NCBI RefSeq assembly: GCF_003244315.1
Contig: NZ_QKWH01000007.1
Span: 1 to 64,000 of the forward strand
Direction of reading: 5' to 3'
DNA: 64,000 nucleotides
Origin: Xylanimonas oleitrophica
GTDB taxonomy: Bacteria; Actinomycetota; Actinomycetes; Actinomycetales; Cellulomonadaceae
Positions 58,653-64,000 of this stretch are shown here, in pieces. How positions within the stretch are numbered: position 1 is the stretch's first letter; each line of letters begins with the position of its first letter. The position numbers and the translations under genes are program-made. A model generated the notes under the pieces. It worked only from the letters and a program-made list of their open reading frames with translations, was not told the origin of the DNA and did no database searches.

Positions 58653-59514
58653 GGCGCAGGCGGCCGGCGTCGTCCCGTTCGGGGCGCGCCTGGCCGCCGC
58701 GACGGACGACCTCGGTCCGCTGTGCGTCGGCATCGACCCCCATGCGCAGCTCCTGGCGGCGTGGGGGCTGGCGGACGACGCCGCGGGCGTGCGCGAGTTC
58801 TCGCTGCGGGTCGTGGACGCGCTCGGGGGGCGAGTGGCGGCGCTCAAGCCCCAGGCCGCGTTCTACGAGCGTCACGGGGCGGCGGGCGTCGCCGCGCTGG
58901 AGGAGACGATCGCCGCCGCCAGGGCCGCGGGCACTCTCACCGTCGTGGACGCCAAGCGGGGCGACATCGGCTCCACCATGGGCGCCTACGCGGACGCGTT
59001 CCTCGGGGACGGCTCGCCGCTCGCCGGTGACGCCGTGACCGTCTCGCCCTACCTGGGCTTCGGCTCGCTGGCGCCGGCGGCCGAGCTGGCGGCGCGCACC
59101 GGGCGCGGCCTGTTCGTGCTGTGCCTGACCTCCAACCCGGAGGGTCCGCAGGTGCAGCACGCGACGACGGCAGGCGGCGTCAGCGTGGCGGCGTCGGTGG
59201 CCGCCCAGGCGGCCGCCCTCAACGCCGGCGCTGACCCGATGGGTTCGGTCGGTCTGGTGGTCGGGGCGACGATCGGGGACGCGGCGCGTGCGACGGGCAC
59301 CGACCTCGCCGCCGTCAACGGGCCCCTCCTGGCGCCCGGGGTGGGCGCCCAGGGTGCCGGCGCGGCCGAGCTCGCCGCCGTGTTCGGCGTGGCTCGGCGG
59401 CAGGTGCTGGCGTCGTCCTCCCGCGGCGTCCTGCAGGCCGGTCCCGATGTCGACGGCCTGCGTGCGGCGGCGGCGAGCGCGGCCCGGGAGGCGTCGGCGG
59501 CTCTGCGGGACTGA
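58645..59514 (+). CDS. pyrF: orotidine 5'-phosphate decarboxylase (type 2)
   Basis: The 289-residue enzyme makes UMP. Its catalytic signature [13 protein letters not shown], preceded by [12 protein letters not shown] and [11 protein letters not shown], places it in the type 2 OMP decarboxylases used by actinobacteria. GTG overlaps carB. pyrD and pyrE are not in the window. A 12-bp terminator hairpin follows. Confidence 0.95.
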
Positions 59515-59577
59515 CGCCTCCGGCGCCGCAGGGTGGGCCTGCAGGGGATACGCCCGGGATGCCCGTTTGGTCGTGCC

Positions 59578-59611
59578 TGGCGCCGCTCGTGCCTCGGGGC
59601 GAGCGGCGCCA
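59578..59611 (+). terminator. pyr operon terminator
   Basis: 12-bp perfect arms TGGCGCCGCTCG/CGAGCGGCGCCA with a 10-nt loop, 64 bp after pyrF. Confidence 0.8.
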
Positions 59612-59627
59612 CGCCGGTCACCACCGA

Positions 59628-59656
59628 TTGCCGCTCGTGCAGGTCACGGTTAGTTT
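59628..59656 (+). promoter_or_regulatory. promoter of mihF-gmk
   Basis: -35 TTGCCG (59628-59633) and -10 TAGTTT (59651-59656) separated by 17 bp; predicted start near 59663. Confidence 0.6.
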
Positions 59657-59716
59657 CGACGGAGCAGTTGACGTAGCAGTACCCACCCCATCGGCTCGAC
59701 TGAGTAGGTGACTTGC

Positions 59717-60028
59717 GTGGCCCTTCCTCCCCTTACCCCTGAGCAGCGTGCGGCGGCCCTCGAGAAGGCTGCCGAGGCGCGCCGTGCGCGCGCGGAGATC
59801 AAGAACCGGCTGAAGTACTCCCAGGGCTCGCTCAAGGACGTGATCGAGCAGGGGCAGACCGACGACGTCGTCGGCAAGCTCAAGGTCGTCTCGCTCCTCG
59901 AGTCGCTCCCGGGTGTCGGTAAAGTGAAGGCCCGGGCGATCATGGAGGAGATCGGGATCGCCGAGACCCGTCGCGTCCGAGGTCTGGGACCTCACCAGAC
60001 CGCGGCGCTCATCGAGAGGTTTGGCTGA
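59717..60028 (+). CDS. mihF: mycobacterial-type integration host factor (mIHF)
   Basis: The 103-residue nucleoid protein begins [22 protein letters not shown] and has the S13-like H2TH region [19 protein letters not shown] followed by [18 protein letters not shown]. It binds DNA without strong sequence preference and is found only in actinobacteria. GTG 59717 is preferred over 59708 because AGGTGA lies 5 nt before it and the family starts MALPPL. Overlaps gmk. Confidence 0.94.
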   Translation: MALPPLTPEQRAAALEKAAEARRARAEIKNRLKYSQGSLKDVIEQGQTDDVVGKLKVVSLLESLPGVGKVKARAIMEEIGIAETRRVRGLGPHQTAALIERFG

Positions 60029-60716
60029 CATTTCTGCGACACCCGCCGGCGCGCCGGCACCCGAGGACCACCGTTCGCCGGCGCCCGACGTCGACGCGCC
60101 GCCTGCCCGCCTGACGGTCCTGGCCGGACCGACGGCGGTGGGCAAGGGGACGGTCTCGGCCGACGTGCGCCGACGCTACCCGCAGGTGTGGCTGTCCGTG
60201 TCGGCCACGACGCGGCCGCCGCGGCCCGGCGAGGTCCACGGGGTGCACTACCTGTTCGTCAGCCCGGAGGAGTTCGACCGGATGGTCGCCGAGGGGCAGA
60301 TGCTCGAGTGGGCCGTGGTGCACGGGCGGCACCGGTACGGCACGCCGCGCGGGCCGGTGGAGGAGCGCCTGGCCGCAGGGGTGCCGACGCTGCTCGAGAT
60401 CGACCTCCAGGGTGCCCGTCAGGTCCGCGACTCGATGCCCGAGGCGCGGTTCGTGTTCCTGGCGCCCCCGAGCTTCGACGAGCTGGTGCGCCGCCTGGTC
60501 GGGCGGGGCACCGAGGACGCCGAGGAGCGCGAGCGGCGGCTGGCCACGGCGCGGGTCGAGCTCGCTGCCGAGCAGGAGTTCGACGTGACGATCGTCAACG
60601 ACGACGTGCACCGGGCGGCCGACGCGCTGGTGGGCGTCATGGGGATCCCGGTGACGGGTGCGGTAGCCGGCGGCGTGGCCGGACCGGTGGGAGGGACCGC
60701 ACAGGTCGGCGGGTAG
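60021..60716 (+). CDS. gmk: guanylate kinase
   Basis: The 231-residue kinase phosphorylates GMP. Walker A is GPTAVGKGT (36-44), then [35 protein letters not shown] and [11 protein letters not shown]. The TTG is the only possible start between the mihF frame and the P-loop and overlaps mihF by 8 bp. The first 28 residues are an Ala/Pro extension, and the Gly-rich C-terminus after residue 205 is also outside the family core. Confidence 0.93.
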   Translation: MADISATPAGAPAPEDHRSPAPDVDAPPARLTVLAGPTAVGKGTVSADVRRRYPQVWLSVSATTRPPRPGEVHGVHYLFVSPEEFDRMVAEGQMLEWAVVHGRHRYGTPRGPVEERLAAGVPTLLEIDLQGARQVRDSMPEARFVFLAPPSFDELVRRLVGRGTEDAEERERRLATARVELAAEQEFDVTIVNDDVHRAADALVGVMGIPVTGAVAGGVAGPVGGTAQVGG

Positions 60717-60719
60717 ACT
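60714..60719 (+). promoter_or_regulatory. -10 element for rpoZ
   Basis: TAGACT that includes the gmk stop codon; predicted start near 60726. Confidence 0.5.
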
Positions 60720-60760
60720 GTCCCCCAGTCCCTGTCCCGCTTCCTTCTGGAGTGTGAACC

Positions 60761-61057
60761 ATGGCCGGAACCGTGGCCCAGCCCATCGGCATCACCGACC
60801 CGCCCATCGACGAGCTGCTCGAGAAGACGGACTCGAAGTACGGCCTGGTCCTGTACGCCGCCCAGCGCGCGCGCCAGATCAACGCCTACTACTCGCAGCT
60901 CAACGAGGGTCTGCTGGAGAACGTGGGTCCGCTCGTGGACGCCCGTTCGCAGGAGAAGCCGCTGTCGATCGCGATGCGCGAGATCAACGAGGGTCTGCTG
61001 ACCTCCACCGCGGTGGAGCAGCCCGAGGGCAGCCGCCCGATCCCCGCCGGCTTCTGA
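60761..61057 (+). CDS. rpoZ: DNA-directed RNA polymerase omega subunit
   Basis: The 98-residue omega has [31 protein letters not shown] and [16 protein letters not shown]. Omega stabilises beta-prime; in proteobacteria it takes part in ppGpp sensing. The ATG follows TTCTGGAGTG. Sits between gmk and coaBC as usual. Confidence 0.96.
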   Translation: MAGTVAQPIGITDPPIDELLEKTDSKYGLVLYAAQRARQINAYYSQLNEGLLENVGPLVDARSQEKPLSIAMREINEGLLTSTAVEQPEGSRPIPAGF

Positions 61058-61100
61058 TCCCGGCAACGCCGGTCAGCGTCACGAGGAGCTCGGGGTCCGC

Positions 61101-62312
61101 ATGAGGATCGTCCTGGGCGTCAGCGGGGGCATCGCCGCGTACAAGGCGGTGCTCCTGCTGCGTCTCTTCCGCGAGGCGGGCCACGCGGTCCGCGTGGTCC
61201 CCACGCACGCGGCGCTGCGCTTCGTCGGCGCCCCGACGTGGGAGGCGCTGTCCGGGGAGCCCGTGACGGCGGAGGTCTTCGAGGACGTCGAGCACGTCCC
61301 GCACGTCGCGCTGGGCCAGGGAGCCGACCTCGTGGTCGTCGCGCCGGCGACGGCCGACCTGCTGGCCCGCGCGGCGAGCGGGCGGGCGGACGACCTGCTG
61401 ACGTCCACCTTGCTGACCGCTCGCTGCCCGGTGGTCATGGCGCCCGCGATGCACACGGAGATGTGGGAGCACGCGGCGACGCAGGCCAACGTGGCGACCC
61501 TGCGCGAGCGGGGCGTGCACGTGATCGAGCCGGCGTCAGGGCGTCTGACGGGCAAGGACACCGGTGCCGGGCGCCTGCCCGAGCCGGAGGAGATCGCGCG
61601 GCAGGCGCTGGCCGTGCTCGCGGAGCGCACCGCTCCTCGTGACCTGGCGGGGCGCCACGTGGTGGTGTCCGCCGGGGGCACGCGAGAGCCCATCGACCCG
61701 GTCCGGTGGATCGGGAACCGTTCCACGGGCCGCCAGGGGGTCGCCCTGGCGGAGGCCGCCCGGGTGCGGGGGGCGCGCGTGACGCTCGTGGGGGCCAACC
61801 TCGAGGTCCCGGGCGCGGAGCGTGCCGCGGACACGTTGGTGCGTGTGGAGACGACCGCGCAGCTGCGGGACGCCGTGCGTGCCGCGGCGGCGGACGCCGA
61901 CGCCGTGGTGATGGCGGCGGCGGTGGCGGACTTCCGGCCCGCAGGGACCCACGAGTCCAAGATCAAGAAGGTTCCCGGGCAGGGTCCGGCGCCTCTGGAG
62001 CTGGTGGAGAACCCGGACGTGCTGGCCGGTCTGGTGCGTGATCGGGTGCGCGCCGACCAGGTGGTGGTCGGGTTCGCGGCCGAGACCGGCGACGCTGCGG
62101 GGAGCGTGCTGGAGCACGGGCGTCGCAAGGCGCGCCGCAAGGGGGCTGACCTGCTGGCCGTCAACGCGGTGGGTGCGGGCAAGGGGTTCGGCACCGAAGA
62201 CAACGAGGTGTGGGTGCTGGACGCGGCGGGGGAGCAGACGGCTCACGCCGTCGGCTCGAAGCGCGAGGTGGCGGATGCGATCTGGGACGCCGTCGTCAAG
62301 ATCCTGCGCTGA
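61101..62312 (+). CDS. coaBC: bifunctional phosphopantothenoylcysteine decarboxylase/synthetase CoaBC
   Basis: Two steps of CoA synthesis in one 403-residue protein. The N-terminal flavin-dependent CoaC half has LGVSGGIAAYKAVLLLRL, VAPATADLLARAASG and APAMHTEMWEH. The CoaB half from about 185 has VVVSAGGTREPIDPVRWIGNRSTGRQG, ADFRPAG and KIKK. Both active centres look complete. Confidence 0.96.
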   Translation: MRIVLGVSGGIAAYKAVLLLRLFREAGHAVRVVPTHAALRFVGAPTWEALSGEPVTAEVFEDVEHVPHVALGQGADLVVVAPATADLLARAASGRADDLLTSTLLTARCPVVMAPAMHTEMWEHAATQANVATLRERGVHVIEPASGRLTGKDTGAGRLPEPEEIARQALAVLAERTAPRDLAGRHVVVSAGGTREPIDPVRWIGNRSTGRQGVALAEAARVRGARVTLVGANLEVPGAERAADTLVRVETTAQLRDAVRAAAADADAVVMAAAVADFRPAGTHESKIKKVPGQGPAPLELVENPDVLAGLVRDRVRADQVVVGFAAETGDAAGSVLEHGRRKARRKGADLLAVNAVGAGKGFGTEDNEVWVLDAAGEQTAHAVGSKREVADAIWDAVVKILR

Positions 62313-62397
62313 GCCCCGCGTCTCGTGTGGCGGGACGCGTCTCGGAGCGTGAGCGGCTCGCGCGTGGTGCGGTGTGACGGTGCCGCTGCGCGCGCCG

Positions 62398-62403
62398 TAG
62401 GGT
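62398..62403 (+). promoter_or_regulatory. -10 element for metK (leaderless)
   Basis: TAGGGT 7 nt before the ATG at 62411. No SAM riboswitch is visible in the 98-bp gap. Confidence 0.55.
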
Positions 62404-62410
62404 GTGCCGC

Positions 62411-63604
62411 ATGACCGATGCCCTGCGCCTGTTCACGTCCGAGTCGGTGACCGAGGGGCACCCTGACAAGGTGTGCGACCAGATCTCCGACGCCGTCCTG
62501 GACGCTCTCCTCGAGCAGGACCCGACCTCGCGCGTGGCGGTCGAGACGATGGTGACCACGGGTCTGGTGCACGTGGCCGGCGAGGTCACCACGAACGCCT
62601 ACGTCGAGATCCCGCAGATCGTGCGCGACGTCGTGCGCCGCATCGGCTACACGTCGTCGGCGATGGGGTTCGACGGCGACTCGTGCGGGGTGTCGGTGTC
62701 GATCGGTCAGCAGTCTCCCGACATCGCCCAGGGGGTCGACAAGTCGCAGGAGCAGCGTGACGACGCCGCGGACTCCGACCCGCTCGACGCGCAGGGCGCC
62801 GGCGACCAGGGCCTGATGTTCGGTTACGCCTCCGACGAGACGCCGCAGCTGATGCCGCTGCCGATCTGGCTGGCGCACCGGTTGGCCGAGCGGCTGGCGC
62901 AGGTGCGGCGCTCGGGCGAGGTGCCGGGCCTGCGCCCGGACGGCAAGACGCAGGTGACGATCGGCTACGACGGTGACCGGGCGGTGCGCCTGGACGCCGT
63001 GGTGGTCTCCACCCAGCACGACCCGGACGTGACGCAGGACAAGCTCGCGCGCGCGGTGGCCGAGAGCGTCGTGGCGCCGGTGCTGGAGACCGTGGAGCTG
63101 GACACCGGCGGTCACAGCCTCTACGTGAACCCGACGGGCAAGTTCGTCGTGGGTGGCCCGCAGGGCGACGCGGGGCTGACGGGGCGCAAGATCATCGTGG
63201 ACACCTACGGCGGCATGGCCCGCCACGGTGGTGGCGCGTTCTCGGGCAAGGACCCGTCGAAGGTGGACCGCTCGGCGGCGTACGCGATGCGGTGGGTGGC
63301 CAAGAACGTGGTCGCGGCGGGCCTGGCGCGCCGTTGCGAGGTGCAGGTGGCGTACGCGATCGGCCGGGCGCACCCGGTGGGCCTGTACGTGGAGACGTTC
63401 GGCACGGAGACCGTCCCGGTCGAGCGCATCACCGCGGCGATCCGCGAGGTGTTCGACCTTCGTCCCGCGGCGATCATCCGCGACCTGGACCTGCTGCGCC
63501 CCATCTACTCCCAGACCGCCGCCTACGGGCACTTCGGGCGTGAGCTGCCGGACCTGACCTGGGAGCGCACCGACCGCGTCGACGCCCTGCGTGCCGCGGT
63601 CTGA
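62411..63604 (+). CDS. metK: S-adenosylmethionine synthetase
   Basis: The 397-residue enzyme makes SAM from Met and ATP. It contains [32 protein letters not shown] and [23 protein letters not shown] 62411 is chosen over a GTG three codons earlier because the -10 overlaps that codon. Its product is the cofactor for the radical SAM protein at 22.6 kb. Confidence 0.96.
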   Translation: MTDALRLFTSESVTEGHPDKVCDQISDAVLDALLEQDPTSRVAVETMVTTGLVHVAGEVTTNAYVEIPQIVRDVVRRIGYTSSAMGFDGDSCGVSVSIGQQSPDIAQGVDKSQEQRDDAADSDPLDAQGAGDQGLMFGYASDETPQLMPLPIWLAHRLAERLAQVRRSGEVPGLRPDGKTQVTIGYDGDRAVRLDAVVVSTQHDPDVTQDKLARAVAESVVAPVLETVELDTGGHSLYVNPTGKFVVGGPQGDAGLTGRKIIVDTYGGMARHGGGAFSGKDPSKVDRSAAYAMRWVAKNVVAAGLARRCEVQVAYAIGRAHPVGLYVETFGTETVPVERITAAIREVFDLRPAAIIRDLDLLRPIYSQTAAYGHFGRELPDLTWERTDRVDALRAAV

Positions 63605-63664
63605 CCTGGCCCCTGTGCCCGGCGTCCGGCGAGGCCGTGGGCGGGGCATGGTGGGATGGCGTCC

Positions 63665-64000
63665 GTGACCGACCCGACGAGCGACACCGGCACGCCGGTC
63701 GACGAGCCCCAGCAGGACGCCCTGCTGGGGCTCGAGGACGTCGCGGGGCCGGCCGCGAGCCGGTCGCGGGGGCGGCGCCGGGCGCCGCTGGGTGCCCAGG
63801 AGATCGCCGAGGAGCTGCCGGTGGCCCGCGTGCTGCTGGACCTGCAGCCGCCGCACCTGGACCGTGAGTACGACTACCTGGTGCCGGCCGCGTGGTCGCA
63901 GGGTGTGGTGCCCGGGGCGCGGGTGCGGGCCCGGTTCGGTCCGCAGGAGGTCGACGGGTTCGTGGTGGCGCGGGCGGCGACCTCCGAGCACGAGGGGCGC
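63665..64000 (+). CDS. priA: primosomal protein N' (PriA), 3' truncated by the window
   Basis: The first 112 codons are present and the frame is open to the right edge. After an acidic, low-complexity N-terminus, VARVLLDLQPPHLDREYDYLVP and GARVRARFGPQEVDGFVV match the PriA 3'-DNA-binding domain. PriA restarts replication; actinobacterial versions often lack intact helicase motifs, which cannot be checked here. Start: GTG 63665 with TGGGAT 7 nt upstream, or ATG 63656. Follows metK as in other actinobacteria. Confidence 0.85.
   Translation, partial: MTDPTSDTGTPVDEPQQDALLGLEDVAGPAASRSRGRRRAPLGAQEIAEELPVARVLLDLQPPHLDREYDYLVPAAWSQGVVPGARVRARFGPQEVDGFVVARAATSEHEGR

Noticed and set aside
62312-62411. 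Possible SAM riboswitch ahead of metK
   Set aside because: Only 98 bp, no SAM-aptamer core seen, and the -10 is 7 nt from the ATG.

Overview
This window is a gene-dense stretch of high-GC actinobacterial chromosome. GC-rich third codon positions, many GTG starts, the mIHF-type integration host factor, and gene order close to the Mycobacterium segment pdxT-yebC-ruvCAB-yajC-secDF-apt-rel-ppi-hisS-aspS-rarA-alaS-ruvX-mltG-aro-efp-nusB-pyr-gmk-rpoZ-coaBC-metK-priA all point to Actinomycetota. The standalone glycoside hydrolase and the LPXTG DUF11 protein fit Micrococcales (Cellulomonadaceae or Promicromonosporaceae); that family placement is an inference. I see no tRNA, rRNA, CRISPR array, IS element or prophage, and no gene-free stretch over 300 bp.

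Layout. 1-2.9 kb: a DUF11 cell-surface gene pair, the first cut by the window edge. 3-11.4 kb: pdxT, yebC, ruvC, ruvAB, yajC-secD-secF and apt. 11.5-13.9 kb: bifunctional (p)ppGpp enzyme Rel. 13.9-16.8 kb: a convergent pair encoding an ATP-dependent DNA ligase and a LigD-type polymerase domain (split NHEJ modules), plus an AbiEi-like orphan. 17-20.5 kb: membrane-anchored cyclophilin with a DUF349 coiled-coil protein, and a metallo-hydrolase. 20.5-27 kb: hisS, a papain-like hydrolase, a radical SAM protein with an SOS promoter, an F420-type oxidoreductase, aspS and a GNAT. 27-29.9 kb: a divergent sugar-type pair (kinase and GH30 hydrolase) sharing a LacI-type operator. 30-41.7 kb: rarA, rpsD, two envelope-associated small proteins, alaS-ruvX-mltG-aroE and aroC-aroK-aroB. 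41.8-49.3 kb: an accessory block (excalibur coiled-coil protein, glycerophosphodiesterase with a lysophospholipase-like hydrolase, a flavin alpha-hydroxyacid oxidase, an MFS exporter, aroQ, and a SatD-like regulator with a membrane partner). 49.3-59.6 kb: efp, nusB and the complete pyrR-pyrB-pyrC-(PH protein)-carA-carB-pyrF operon with a PyrR-binding leader. 59.7-64 kb: mihF, gmk, rpoZ, coaBC, metK and the start of priA.

Regulation visible in the DNA. The most informative signals are a perfect actinobacterial LexA (SOS) box embedded in a complete -35/-10 promoter whose predicted start site coincides with the GTG of the radical SAM gene (22557-22592), and a one-mismatch LexA box ahead of ruvAB (5244-5259). 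A LacI-type operator lies between the kinase and GH30 genes, two abutting perfect palindromes sit in the cyclophilin leader, and a perfect 16-bp inverted repeat lies inside the first codons of apt. The SatD-like gene has two palindromes placed exactly over its promoter. About fifteen genes carry a -10-like hexamer 6-8 nt before the start codon, which predicts widespread leaderless transcription. Many operon partners are joined by ATGA or GTGA overlaps, suggesting translational coupling.
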